From positions 5,489,208-5,553,207 of the forward strand of contig NZ_CP133264.1 in assembly GCF_030915445.1 (NCBI RefSeq): 64,000 nucleotides of DNA, written 5' to 3'. Positions within the stretch are counted from its first letter, which is position 1, and the number at the start of each line of letters is the position of its first letter. A program made the translations under genes and the position numbers. The DNA is from Clostridium sp. OS1-26. Its GTDB lineage: Bacteria; Bacillota; Clostridia; Clostridiales; Clostridiaceae. Under the pieces are notes generated by a model that worked only from the letters and a program-made list of their open reading frames with translations, ran no database searches and had not been told where the DNA came from. Below are positions 7,940 through 16,408 of this stretch, piece by piece.

Positions 7940-8109
7940 TTATAAACAGGATTCTTGGCTTCAGGTGGAGGTTAAATGCCTAAATGGCATTTAACGGGCA
8001 GACTTGCCCAGTGCTCCATCTGAAGCTTATTAACAGGCTTCTTAGTGTCTTTAGCACTTAGAAGGCGTTATCCTTTAGGGGAAACCGTTATGCAGGGCCG
8101 TAGCGCCAC
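7940..8109 (-). repeat. Two-hairpin repeat element, copy R5 (truncated)
   Basis: In reverse orientation the copy starts TATAAACAGGATTCTTGGC. Hairpin 2 has arms CTTCAGGTGGAG/CTCCATCTGAAG and an enlarged loop holding GTTAAATGCC/GGCATTTAAC and GGGCA/TGCCC palindromes. A small hairpin (CTTCTTAGTG/CACTTAGAAG) follows. Only one arm of hairpin 1 (TAGCGCCACTTAT) remains; it abuts the stop codon of arsM, so the element is cut there. Confidence 0.7.
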
Positions 8110-8901
8110 TTATAACTTTACTGCATTTACAGATGCAGACATAATATATTCACCTACTTTTAAATTATGTCCCCATTTTTCAGCATATTCTTTTGATACT
8201 TCACTAGTTTTAATACTAATTTCACCAAAACCTGCATTTTCTAAATATACCTTTAACTCTTCAACTGAAGATGCTCCAGTCACTCATCCACAATAGAGTT
8301 TTTCGTCTTGTTTCATTTCATCTGTTAACTCTCTCACAAGAACTATATCAGAAATAGCAACTCTTCCACCTTTTTTTAATACTCGATATGCTTCATTATA
8401 CACTCTTTGCTTGTTAGGAGATAAATTTATAACACAATTAGATATAATTACATCTGCAGTATTATCTGCTACGGGAAGGTTTTCAATTTCTCCTAATCTA
8501 AAATCAACATTTTTATAATTATGTCTTCTAGCAATAACCCTTGACTTACTAATCATCTCTGGAGTCATATCAACACCAATAACATACCCATTATTTCCAA
8601 CCTTTTTTGAGGCTAAAAAACAATCAAATCCGCCTCCACTTCCAAGATCTATAACGGTTTCTAATTCTTTTATATCGGCTATCAGTTGAGGGTTTCCACA
8701 TCCAAGCCCCATATTAGCTCCATCTGGAGCCGTAGATAACTCTTCATTAGAGTATCCTATTTTACGTGATATCTCTACAGCAGAATTTTTTAATGTAATA
8801 TCGCTATTACAACAGCCTCCTTTTTTTATATTGCCAACTGCAATCTTTTTATAGCTATTGCGTACAATATTTCTAATATCTTCTTTTTTTAAATCACCCA
8901 T
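8110..8901 (-). CDS. arsM: Arsenite S-adenosylmethyltransferase with in-frame UGA (candidate selenoprotein)
   Basis: The enzyme methylates As(III) with SAM. Start ATG 8901 has AGGAG 7 bases upstream; ATG 8916 overlaps the arsR stop and is the alternative. The SAM site is VIDLGSGGGFDC with GVDMTPEM. The three arsenic-related positions are Cys68 (LGCGNP), Cys156 (ISNCVINLS) and codon 206. That codon is TGA (8284-8286), in the context L-Y-C-G-UGA-V-T-G-A, where relatives have Cys. The frame stays open for 57 more residues (ending MSASVNAVKL) to TAA at 8110, giving 263 residues. An RNA hairpin UCUUC-AGUU-GAAGA starts 13 bases after UGA, with its loop G at +19. This fits selenocysteine insertion; a nonsense mutation is the alternative. 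It forms an operon with arsR. Confidence 0.8.
8248..8283 (-). promoter_or_regulatory. Candidate bacterial SECIS element in arsM
   Basis: Directly after the UGA codon, the RNA can form UCUUC-AGUU-GAAGA with a G and U in the loop. The loop G is 19 bases past the UGA, within the 16-37 base range described for bacterial SECIS loops. The stem is short (5 bp), so the structure alone is weak evidence; the in-frame coding continuation is the stronger point. Confidence 0.4.
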
Positions 8902-8912
8902 ATTTTCACTCC

Positions 8913-9173
8913 TCATTTTAATTTTTCAGCTATATATAAAAGTTGTAAAATATTATCATCGGCTATGCTATAATAAGTCCACATCCCCTCTTTCCTTGAA
9001 TTTAGAATACCTGCTTCTTTTAATATTTTAAGGTGCTGAGACAAATTGGATTGACTAAAATTAACATCCTCATTTAATTTACATACACAAAGCTCTCCAT
9101 CAGATAGTTTTTTAATTATTTTTAATCTTATAGGATGAGCTAATGCTTTAAAAATTTTAACTTGCTTTTCCAT
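8913..9173 (-). CDS. arsR: ArsR-family metalloregulator
   Basis: The 86-residue winged-helix protein has the ArsR pattern: HPIRLKIIKKLSDGELCVCKLNEDV, then SQSNLSQHLKILKEAGILNSRKEG. The ELCVCKL motif supplies the Cys pair that binds As(III)/Sb(III) in ArsR-type sensors. Metalloid binding would release it from the operator. Its stop overlaps the first possible arsM start (ATGA), so it is the first gene of an arsR-arsM operon. The promoter at 9210-9238 overlaps AT-rich palindromic sequence that is probably its own operator. Confidence 0.9.
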   Translation of the reverse strand: MEKQVKIFKALAHPIRLKIIKKLSDGELCVCKLNEDVNFSQSNLSQHLKILKEAGILNSRKEGMWTYYSIADDNILQLLYIAEKLK

Positions 9174-9184
9174 ATTGGATCTCC

Positions 9185-9238
9185 TATTTAAATATTAGCG
9201 TATAAGAATATACTAATATACTTATTGGTATATGTCAA
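9185..9238 (-). promoter_or_regulatory. Promoter/operator of arsR-arsM
   Basis: On the minus strand TTGACA (9233-9238) and TAGTAT (9210-9215) are separated by 17 bp. The -10 region and start lie within the imperfect palindrome GTATATTAGTATATTC ... TTATAC, a plausible ArsR operator that would block polymerase until metalloid binds. Confidence 0.65.
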
Positions 9239-9251
9239 TTTAAAAAATAAA

Positions 9252-9276
9252 AAGAACCTGGGCAAACCAAGTTCTT
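9252..9276 (-). terminator. Terminator after the 88-aa hypothetical gene
   Basis: An AAGAAC-TGG/CCA-GTTCTT stem with a single bulge on each side is followed on the minus strand by TTTTTATTTTTT. It ends the unit just before the arsR promoter. Confidence 0.8.
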
Positions 9277-9278
9277 AA

Positions 9279-9545
9279 TTAATAATCAAAATCATCATCT
9301 TCAATGTATAGCATCAATTCCTCAACACTTGTTATTTTTCTTTTCTCAATTAATATTCTTAGCCTTTCATTTTCCATAAAGTATTTATTCCATACTTCAT
9401 TTTCATTAAATATAAGGCTTCTACCTTTTTGTTTATAAGTGCAACTATTTTTCAATTTGTTAAGAATATTAACTCTTGAGTATTCTTCTCTATTGTGACC
9501 TACTAAATTTTTTACTATACTCTCAACATCTTTTACATAAATCAT
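9279..9545 (-). CDS. Small hypothetical protein, 88 aa
   Basis: I do not recognise this protein. It is soluble and charged, with a Lys/Arg-rich middle (NKLKNSCTYKQKGRSL) and a very acidic tail ending IEDDDFDY. It has a GAGAGG ribosome binding site and its own terminator, which makes it likely to be a real gene. No function can be inferred from its neighbours. Confidence 0.55.
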   Translation of the reverse strand: MIYVKDVESIVKNLVGHNREEYSRVNILNKLKNSCTYKQKGRSLIFNENEVWNKYFMENERLRILIEKRKITSVEELMLYIEDDDFDY

Positions 9546-9645
9546 ATTAACCTCTCTATTAAAATTACTAACTATAACATAATATACGGAAATTTTATAA
9601 TATGTGCTATTTAAATTAGTCGAGAGTTTTTTAACAAATTATTAA

Positions 9646-9774
9646 TTACATTCTTAATAGGACTGCTGATACTGCAATTAATATTATAGTCATTACTGAT
9701 ACTAACATTATTTGTCTTTTTTTCTTCTTTTTCTTTCTTATATTACGTCTTTGTCTCTTGTTTATTAACTCCAT
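9646..9774 (-). CDS. Small single-pass membrane protein, 42 aa
   Basis: Start ATG 9774 follows an AAAGGGTGGGA site. The peptide has a strongly basic N-terminus (NKRQRRNIRKKKKKKRQ) and one membrane segment (IMLVSVMTIILIAVSAVLL). Such short basic/TM proteins are common in clostridia and uncharacterised. The gene stands alone in the gap between the 88-aa gene and the FAD dehydrogenase. Confidence 0.55.
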   Translation of the reverse strand: MELINKRQRRNIRKKKKKKRQIMLVSVMTIILIAVSAVLLRM

Positions 9775-9848
9775 TCTTATCCCACCCTTTTATAACATAG
9801 CCTTACTATAATTATAAATGGATATATATGGAAATTCAATCTTTTAAA

Positions 9849-11255
9849 CTAATTATTTTTAACGATATTCTTTCCCATTAGTACTCCCATTACAGATGCC
9901 ATCATTAATCCCCTGGTCCATCCACTGGAATCCCCTAAGCAATAAACTCCCTTTATGTTAGTTGCAAAATTTGTATCTATATTTATCTTGTTACTATAGA
10001 ATTTAATCTCTGGACCATATAATAATGTTTCCCTGCTTGCAAATCCAGGTACAACAGTATTCATCGCACTTATAAAGTTTAAGATATTCATCATAGGTCT
10101 ATAGGGAATAGCCGCAGTTATATCTCCTGCCACAGCATCTGGCAGTGTAGGTTTTACATTTGATTGATATAGTTCTTTCTGCCAAGTTCTTTTTCCATCT
10201 AGTATATCACCATATCTCTGAACTAGAATTTTACCATTTCCAAGCATATTAACTAATTCTGCAACCTGTTTTCCATATTCTATAGGCTGATTAAATGGCT
10301 CTGCAAAATTGTGTGAGCTCAATATAGCCAAATTAGTATTATTTGATTTTTTCTCTTTATATGAATGTCCATTAACTATTGCTAAATTGTTATCATAATT
10401 CTCTTGACTTACAAATCCTCCTGGATTTTGACAAAAAGTTCTGACCTTGTCTCTAAAAGGTGCTGGATATCCTATAAGCTTTGATTCATAAAGAACATTG
10501 TTTACTCTTTCCATAACCTCATTTCTAATTTCAACACGAACACCAATATCCACAGTACCAGCTCTATGATTAATATTATGTTTTACACACATATCTTTGA
10601 GCCAATCTGCACCTTTTCTTCCAGCTGCTAGAACTACTTTATTGCTACTTACAACTTCTTCGTTGTTCTTAGTTCTGGAATCTGCTATTATTACACCTTT
10701 TATTTCTTCGTCTTCTATAATCAAATCTTTAACTATTGTATCAAACTTAATTTCTACACCTGATTCCAAAAGATAATTTTGTATTTTAAGATATATTTCC
10801 TGAGCCTTCTCTGTTCCTAAGTGCCTTATTGGACAATCTACCAACTTAAGCCCTGCCTCTATTGCTTTTCTTCTTATTTCCTTAACTTCTTCAGTGTTTT
10901 CTATTCCTTCTACTCTTGTATCCGCTCCAAATTCAAGATAAATTTTATCTGTATATTCAATAAATTCCTGTGCTTTATCACTTCCAATTAAATTTGGTAA
11001 ATCTCCTCCAACTTCATAACTTAATGATAATTTACCATCAGAAAATGCACCTGCTCCTGAAAATCCTGTAGTTATATGACAATATGGTTTACATAAAATA
11101 CATTCCTTTGTTTTTTCTTTTGGACAATATCTTTTATCTATACTTCTTCCTTTTTCAATTAGCAAAATCTTTTTATCTGATTTTTGTTTTACTAACTCCA
11201 ATGCAGTGAAAATTCCTGATGGACCAGCACCTACTATTATTACATCATACTTCAA
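9849..11255 (-). CDS. FAD-dependent dehydrogenase (COG2509-like)
   Basis: The N-terminus KYDVIIVGAGPSGIFTALEL is an FAD/NAD-binding Rossmann motif. A Cys cluster (YCPKEKTKECILCKPYCH) follows, and GFSGAGAFSDGKLSLS is typical of uncharacterised COG2509 dehydrogenases. A second dinucleotide-type motif near the C-terminus (GVYCLGDSSGWTRGLM) contacts FAD. The protein has about 469 residues. I prefer the TTG start at 11255, 9 bases after GGGGAG; the ATG at 11264 abuts that site. The substrate is unknown. A guanine riboswitch lies about 210 bp upstream on the same strand and may or may not control it. Confidence 0.8.
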   Translation of the reverse strand: MKYDVIIVGAGPSGIFTALELVKQKSDKKILLIEKGRSIDKRYCPKEKTKECILCKPYCHITTGFSGAGAFSDGKLSLSYEVGGDLPNLIGSDKAQEFIEYTDKIYLEFGADTRVEGIENTEEVKEIRRKAIEAGLKLVDCPIRHLGTEKAQEIYLKIQNYLLESGVEIKFDTIVKDLIIEDEEIKGVIIADSRTKNNEEVVSSNKVVLAAGRKGADWLKDMCVKHNINHRAGTVDIGVRVEIRNEVMERVNNVLYESKLIGYPAPFRDKVRTFCQNPGGFVSQENYDNNLAIVNGHSYKEKKSNNTNLAILSSHNFAEPFNQPIEYGKQVAELVNMLGNGKILVQRYGDILDGKRTWQKELYQSNVKPTLPDAVAGDITAAIPYRPMMNILNFISAMNTVVPGFASRETLLYGPEIKFYSNKINIDTNFATNIKGVYCLGDSSGWTRGLMMASVMGVLMGKNIVKNN

Positions 11256-11301
11256 ACTAATCATCTCCCCGATATTTTTTATTATTTCCCCCTATAATAA
11301 G

Positions 11302-11385
11302 GTTTTACTATTGACTTCTTCGAATTCAGCAACATTCGACCCATTACGAACTTTTTTCAGCAATTCAAATATGTTATATTTTGTT
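11302..11385 (-). pseudogene. Possible remnant coding frame between riboswitch and FAD dehydrogenase
   Basis: An open frame without a start codon reads IFELLKKVRNGSNVAEFEEV and ends SKTLL then stop near 11302. Its composition looks like real protein, yet it has no promoter-proximal start and matches no purine gene I know. It may be what is left of the riboswitch's original target gene. The remaining sequence from 11265 to 11467 shows nothing else. Confidence 0.3.
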
Positions 11386-11467
11386 TTTTCATAAAATTAA
11401 TCATTTGATTTTTATAGGGAAAATTCAAATAAGAAAGCTTAAAATTACATGATTGTAGCCCTTAAAG

Positions 11468-11541
11468 CACTTATAGCCTACAACTATTTAAGGTAGCTCG
11501 GTAGAGACATCCAGCCCATATTGCCAGATTTATATAAGTGA
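11468..11541 (-). promoter_or_regulatory. Guanine-type purine riboswitch aptamer
   Basis: On the minus strand P1 is CACTTATA/TATAAGTG. The conserved core is present: TATAA before P2, ATATGG in loop 2, TCTACC in J2/3 and CCTTAAAT in loop 3, then GGCTATAAG. The base equivalent to position 74 is C, which specifies guanine or hypoxanthine. An alternative stem, TTGTAG/CTACAA, just after the aptamer would compete with P1, but I see no strong T-tract terminator. The next intact gene is the FAD dehydrogenase about 210 bp away; a purine permease or salvage gene would be usual. Confidence 0.85.
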
Positions 11542-11733
11542 ACATTTTAGATTATTTCATCATTAAAGTTCTTACTACAACGAAATTTTAACTTAATTTA
11601 AGATAAAAATCAATACTTTTTGTTTTTTTCTTATGACCACAATAGCTATCCTTAATATTTTATCTATTACATATTTTAAAAAAATAGATAAATTAACATT
11701 GCCAAAATATAATAAAATATATATTTAAAAATA

Positions 11734-11758
11734 AAAGAACCTAAAAGTCAGGTTCTTT
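11734..11758 (-). terminator. Terminator of the 53-aa membrane protein gene
   Basis: A perfect AAAGAACCT/AGGTTCTTT stem with a 7-base loop is followed on the minus strand by TATTTTTAAA. Confidence 0.85.
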
Positions 11759-11779
11759 AGTTTATAAGTTATTAATCAT

Positions 11780-11941
11780 CTAACCATTGCTCATTCTCTT
11801 ATTTTTTCTCATCATATAAGCTGCACCTAAGCTTAAAGCGGTTCCAACTACTCCAATCATGGTTGTAGACATTACTTTTCTATTTTTTCTTCCTCGAAAT
11901 GCTGAAGCAACTGTTTTTGCACCAATAATTTCTCTTATCAT
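11780..11941 (-). CDS. Small membrane protein, 53 aa
   Basis: Start ATG 11941 has TAAGGAGG 6 bases upstream. The peptide has a basic N-terminal half (SAFRGRKNRKVM), one membrane segment (STTMIGVVGTALSLGAAYMM) and a basic tail (RKNKRMSNG). A clear terminator follows. It resembles short YtxH/DUF3918-like clostridial membrane proteins, but the function is unknown. Confidence 0.6.
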   Translation of the reverse strand: MIREIIGAKTVASAFRGRKNRKVMSTTMIGVVGTALSLGAAYMMRKNKRMSNG

Positions 11942-12218
11942 AATGTTCCTCCTTAAATATACATTTACAAAAATTATTTTGTATTAAATATAATTAATTA
12001 TCCATTTTAATATTTTATACTTTTACCTATTTTCTATACTTAATTAACAGATTAAAGTCTAGCGTAAAATAAAGACATTTTTTAATGCTCAACCCATATA
12101 TGTATTCAATTTAATAGGTTAAATAAGTGATGTTGAAGTAAACTATTAATGTAAGTATAGTAGAAATAAAAAAGTTGATAAAAAACAAAATTTTAAAGAA
12201 GTTTTACTGTTTTATCCA

Positions 12219-12224
12219 TATAAT
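12219..12224 (+). promoter_or_regulatory. -10 element of the lipoprotein gene
   Basis: TATAAT lies 21 bases before ATG 12246. No convincing -35 box is seen at 17 bp. The rest of the gap from 11942 to 12245 shows nothing else. Confidence 0.35.
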
Positions 12225-12245
12225 GCTATATTCGGAGGTAATGTT

Positions 12246-12839
12246 ATGAAAAAAGTAGTAAGCATTATAGCAACAGCTTTAATAACTTGTTCCCTTTCTG
12301 CCTGTGGTAACAAAAATACTGCTAATAGAACTCCTGGAACTACTCAAGGTGGTACAAATATTAACCTAACCCAGCCTATAGGTGCTGCAGCTTTTAAAGA
12401 CGGAGTTTATTTAGGTGAGGGTAATAAAACTTCACAGGAAAATCACGCAGCTATAGTTACAGTGTGGAATGGTAAGATAAATAATGTTGTTCTCAAAACA
12501 CTTGATAATCAAGGAAAAGAAATCACTACTAGAAGCAGCTATAACTTTAGTACTGCTGGTACAAACACTACCACAACGGGAAGGAGTACGGTAACTGGGA
12601 CAACGAATGTAACTACATCTGGAGTTAGTCCTTCTGGAGCACCAACAACTGGTTCGAAAAATGGTATTCCTAATAATGCAACGTTAACTCATTCTGAAAG
12701 AGTTAGACAGGATTTAGCTAACGCTATAGTTTCTCAGCAAACTTACAATGTTACTATCAACAACGTTGGTAATGATACCTTCGCTGTAGACAATTGGAAA
12801 TTAGCTGTAAGTAGAGCCTTAGTTGGCGCTAAAAGATAA
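12246..12839 (+). CDS. Lipoprotein with FMN_bind-like segment and Thr/Gly-rich insert
   Basis: The 197-residue protein has a lipobox (SLSAC, Cys20), so it should be anchored outside the membrane. Residues 50-90 (FKDGVYLGEGNKTSQENHAA, then VTVWNGKINNVVLKTLD) recall the opening strand pattern of FMN_bind domains. The Ser-Gly-Ala-Thr motif that carries covalent flavin is not visible, so flavin binding is doubtful. A low-complexity Thr/Gly/Ser stretch (about 100-140) splits the domain. CGGAGG sits 7 bases before ATG. A terminator at 12850-12879 makes it monocistronic. Confidence 0.6.
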   Translation: MKKVVSIIATALITCSLSACGNKNTANRTPGTTQGGTNINLTQPIGAAAFKDGVYLGEGNKTSQENHAAIVTVWNGKINNVVLKTLDNQGKEITTRSSYNFSTAGTNTTTTGRSTVTGTTNVTTSGVSPSGAPTTGSKNGIPNNATLTHSERVRQDLANAIVSQQTYNVTINNVGNDTFAVDNWKLAVSRALVGAKR

Positions 12840-12849
12840 ATAAAAAATT

Positions 12850-12879
12850 AGGTACGAGAATTTTGTGATTTTTGTACCT
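12850..12879 (+). terminator. Terminator of the lipoprotein gene
   Basis: An AGGTAC/GTACCT stem with an 18-base loop is followed by GATTTTTTATT. Confidence 0.75.
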
Positions 12880-13048
12880 GATTTTTTATTTATTTTTAAA
12901 TTTAATAAATATTTTATTATAAGCAAAAGTATTTTAAATAATAAATAGTATAATTTTGTTGTTATGAGTATAAAAAAATAGTATTTTGCTTCGATAATTT
13001 AAATATTGTGTTTATATATAGAGCTACTTCAAGGAGGATTAAGACAAA

Positions 13049-14749
13049 ATGAAAAAACTTATAAAAAATCTAAAAATATCTCGGATAATTTCATTAATAA
13101 TTGTTGTTGCATTGATATTTACGTCAGCTATCGGAATTTTAGGATATCTTAATATGAAAAAAATCAACAATAACATGACTAAAATGTATAATGATAGCTT
13201 ATTACCAATTACATCTGTAACTTCAATAAGAGCAGATTTCTTAAACATTAGAGTATATGTTAATAAAGAAATTTCAGGTTATAACAAAGAAGATGATACA
13301 AAGATACAAGATTATAAAAATAGAATAGAAAAAAGATTAGCTGAGCTCACCTCAGTTCATACAGATACAAAGGAATCTGAATTAATTAACAAATTTAAGA
13401 ATGACTACTCACAATATATAAATACATATGAAAAATCCAAAGACTTGTTAGAAAAAGGCCAGAAGCTACCTGAAGAAGATCTTAATACACTTAATAAAGT
13501 ATCTGAGAATATTGAAAACTTACTAAAAGAATCAAAAGATTATGAATTGAATGTAGCAAATGAATTAATGAATCAGTCCAATACCATATATGATAAAAAT
13601 TTAAAATTGTTTGTGTTATTATTTTTATTTTCTGTTATTTTCTTAGCTATAATCTCAATTCAAATTATAAAAGTACTAAAGAGCTCCACAAAAGAAATGC
13701 TTAATATACTAGATGAGGTTGCACAAGGTGACTTCTCTGTTAATATAGAAAGCAATGGTAAAAACGAGTTTGAAATAATGAAAAAGTCTTTAAGAAGGAC
13801 ATTAGGAATTATATCTCAAATGATTAATGATATAAAAGATAAATCTCGTGTAATAGATGAGGCTTCCGAAAATTTATCTTCTATATCAGAAGAAATGGCT
13901 TCTTCTGCTGAAAATGTATCTAGTACAGTACAAGCTATGGCTAATGGAACTAGTGAGCAAGCTGAAGATTTAGTATCTATAACAAGTATACTTAATGAAT
14001 TTAGTACTGATTTAGAAAGCGTAGTTAAATTAATAGCTGAAATTGACTCAAATACTAAAGGTATTCACTCTATGGCTGAAAAAAGCAACGGAGATATGGG
14101 TAATGTAACAATTTCTGTGCAAACTGTATCAAATTCATTCGAAGATTTAATTTCTAAAATTTCAAGCGTAGGACAGAATGTAAACAGAATAACTGAAATA
14201 ACAAACCTTATAAATAGTATTTCTGATCAAACTAACTTACTTGCATTAAATGCTGCTATCGAAGCTGCTAGAGCTGGAGAGGCAGGTAGAGGTTTCTCTA
14301 TAGTAGCAGATGAAATAAGGTCACTTGCAGAGCAATCTAAAACCTCACTGGATAGTATAAATACTTTAATTAACACAATATCCAAAGATGCCAGCAATAT
14401 GATAGAAACAACAAACACTGTAAAAAATGAACTATCTAATCAAAAGGTAAATATAGATACAGCAATACAATCATTTACTAATATAACTAAGGCAGTGGAT
14501 GAAGTAACTCCAAAAATACATTTAGTTAATACAAGTGCTGAAAAAATAACTGATAAGAAAAACTCTATTTTATACAAAATAGAAGATGCAACATCAATAG
14601 CTGAAGAGGTTTCCTCATCTGCCGAAACGATAGCAGCTTCTTCTGAGGAAATGAATGCTTCTACAGAAGAGGTCTCACAAGCATCACAAAGCCTAAGTGA
14701 TATGGTTAAAGAAACAATGAATAAGGTAGGAGAATTTAAAACGGCTTAA
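13049..14749 (+). CDS. Methyl-accepting chemotaxis protein
   Basis: The 566-residue transducer has TM1 at about 14-33 and a four-helix-bundle extracellular sensor (about 35-185). TM2 lies at about 187-207, followed by a HAMP domain (about 208-260) and a long cytoplasmic signalling coiled coil. The hairpin tip is the conserved [20 protein letters not shown] then [14 protein letters not shown], which contacts CheA/CheW. Gln/Glu-rich methylation helices flank it ([17 protein letters not shown]). The ligand is unknown. AAGGAGG precedes ATG 13049. It is monocistronic, with a terminator at 14759-14790. Confidence 0.93.
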   Translation: MKKLIKNLKISRIISLIIVVALIFTSAIGILGYLNMKKINNNMTKMYNDSLLPITSVTSIRADFLNIRVYVNKEISGYNKEDDTKIQDYKNRIEKRLAELTSVHTDTKESELINKFKNDYSQYINTYEKSKDLLEKGQKLPEEDLNTLNKVSENIENLLKESKDYELNVANELMNQSNTIYDKNLKLFVLLFLFSVIFLAIISIQIIKVLKSSTKEMLNILDEVAQGDFSVNIESNGKNEFEIMKKSLRRTLGIISQMINDIKDKSRVIDEASENLSSISEEMASSAENVSSTVQAMANGTSEQAEDLVSITSILNEFSTDLESVVKLIAEIDSNTKGIHSMAEKSNGDMGNVTISVQTVSNSFEDLISKISSVGQNVNRITEITNLINSISDQTNLLALNAAIEAARAGEAGRGFSIVADEIRSLAEQSKTSLDSINTLINTISKDASNMIETTNTVKNELSNQKVNIDTAIQSFTNITKAVDEVTPKIHLVNTSAEKITDKKNSILYKIEDATSIAEEVSSSAETIAASSEEMNASTEEVSQASQSLSDMVKETMNKVGEFKTA

Positions 14750-14758
14750 TTTTAAAAA

Positions 14759-14790
14759 ACATACCTGTTACTTTAAATAAACAGGTATGT
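14759..14790 (+). terminator. Terminator of the chemotaxis receptor gene
   Basis: A perfect ACATACCTGTT/AACAGGTATGT stem with a 10-base loop ends the gene. The T run after it is short. Confidence 0.75.
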
Positions 14791-14887
14791 TCAAAATATT
14801 TATTTGCTTATAAAATTTCAGGACATTTTTTATTTAAACTGAGTTTTCACAGCATCTACTAAAGTTTCTCTTCAATAATTTTTTCTT

Positions 14888-16117
14888 TTAAGCAGCATTT
14901 ATATTTAATTTTAAATTATTGTTATCTCCTTTAATATTTTCTGGTAACTCTTTTGGAGTTTTTATTGTAGCCACTATAACAATTGAAGCTATACACAATA
15001 TTCCAACAACCATAAATGTAGGCTTAAAACCTCCAACAAGTGCAGCTATAAATGATCCTGAAAGTGCACCAAATCCGAAACCTTGATATATAATTCCATA
15101 ATTTTTACTATGATTTTTCAATCCGAAGAAGTCACCTACAATAGCCGGAAAAACTGTTATGTTTCCGCCAAAGCAAAATGCTATTCCAGCAACACAAGCA
15201 AAGAAAATTGCATAATTTAAATGCACAAAGCTCAATACGAACACTGCAACCGCAGTAACTGTAAGTGTGAACAATACTACTTTTAATCTACCTACTTTAT
15301 CTGATAAAGCACCTAATATAATTCTTCCCGATGTATTAAATATCGCTACCATAGCTACCGCATTTGCCGCTACAGCAGGTTTTAGCCCAGCTAGTTGAAC
15401 CCCTATGTCTTTAACTATCCCTATTAAATAAAGGCCACTCATACATGCAGTAAAGAACACTATAAATAAAAGATAAGCTTGTCTAGTTTTTAACATTTCT
15501 CTTACAGTAAAGTTGTTTTCTTTTGAGCTGTTATTAACAGCAACTGTTTCAGATGAAGCATCTTTTAATAATTGAGCACCAGTAAGTATTAAGATCATTG
15601 TCATAACACCCCAATATAAAAATGCTCCAGAAACCCCTTTAGAACTAATTAAACTTGCATTAATGTACTTAAATATTAAACTTCCAGTTCCATAGGCTCC
15701 TACTGAAATACCTGATATAAGCCCCTTTTTCTCTGGAAACCATTTTATACAATTTGAAAGAGTCGTAATATATGCAATACCGTCTGCTGCCCCTACAATC
15801 AAACCAGCTAACACATACAACATAGATATTGATGTTACCTTAGATGTTAATATTAAACCAATTCCCATTATTATGCCAGCAATTGATATAAGCTTTCTAA
15901 TTCCTAGCTTGTCTTGAAGCTTACCTGCAAATAACGTGCTAAATGCTAAAGCAAAGCTTGTAATTGAAAATGTAAGAGCTACTTTGCTTAATTGCCAACC
16001 AAACTTATTTACAAGAGGCTGATTGAATAAACTCCAAGTATAGATTGTTCCTAATCCTAATTGCGCAATTACTGTGCCTAATACTATTAACCAAGGTCGT
16101 TCTGATGTGTTTTTCAT
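14888..16117 (-). CDS. MFS transporter of the OFA (oxalate/formate antiporter) family
   Basis: Start ATG 16117 is chosen because AAGGGAG is 8 bases upstream; the GTG at 16135 overlaps that site. The protein has about 409 residues and 12 membrane segments. The N-terminus RPWLIVLGTVIAQLGLGTIY with TWSLFNQPLVNKFGW is characteristic of OFA-family carriers of small carboxylates such as oxalate, formate or pyruvate. The loop motif GKLQDKLGIRK is the MFS motif A. The next genes upstream encode a LytS/LytR-type two-component system; some LytS-type kinases sense pyruvate and control a carboxylate carrier, so this gene is the likely target. Confidence 0.85.
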   Translation of the reverse strand: MKNTSERPWLIVLGTVIAQLGLGTIYTWSLFNQPLVNKFGWQLSKVALTFSITSFALAFSTLFAGKLQDKLGIRKLISIAGIIMGIGLILTSKVTSISMLYVLAGLIVGAADGIAYITTLSNCIKWFPEKKGLISGISVGAYGTGSLIFKYINASLISSKGVSGAFLYWGVMTMILILTGAQLLKDASSETVAVNNSSKENNFTVREMLKTRQAYLLFIVFFTACMSGLYLIGIVKDIGVQLAGLKPAVAANAVAMVAIFNTSGRIILGALSDKVGRLKVVLFTLTVTAVAVFVLSFVHLNYAIFFACVAGIAFCFGGNITVFPAIVGDFFGLKNHSKNYGIIYQGFGFGALSGSFIAALVGGFKPTFMVVGILCIASIVIVATIKTPKELPENIKGDNNNLKLNINAA

Positions 16118-16347
16118 TTGAAAATCTCCCTTCACCCACTCTTTAATTTTAGTTCTGCTACTTTAATAACTTAATAAAATTTTTTATATTGTTGTAAACC
16201 TTTGCCGTTTTGTGTCATTTATTGTTTTAAATTATATAGCAATACAATATAAAATTATTAATTATTGAATGAGATGCAAAGAAAACTACATGAAATACAC
16301 TTACGAGATAACTAGCTACCGTTAATAATTCTTACTATATAAAAAAT

Positions 16348-16395
16348 CAGATAGGAGCTAAATGTCTCTGACTGTAGACAATTAACTCCTATCTG
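16348..16395 (-). terminator. Terminator of the lytS/lytR-type operon
   Basis: A long stem (CAGATAGGAG/CTCCTATCTG plus inner TGTCT/AGACA) is followed on the minus strand by GATTTTTTATAT. It lies just downstream of the regulator stop at 16409. Confidence 0.85.
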
Positions 16396-16408
16396 TCTTT
16401 ATTTAAAT

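Noticed and set aside
8284-8286. arsM read as an ordinary pseudogene with a nonsense mutation
   Set aside because: The codon is the only defect, sits exactly at a functional Cys position, and is followed by a well-placed hairpin; selenocysteine explains more, though the nonsense view is not excluded.
8045-8296. 83-aa plus-strand frame over the end of arsM
   Set aside because: The minus strand carries the conserved ArsM C-terminus; this frame merely spans arsM and repeat R5.
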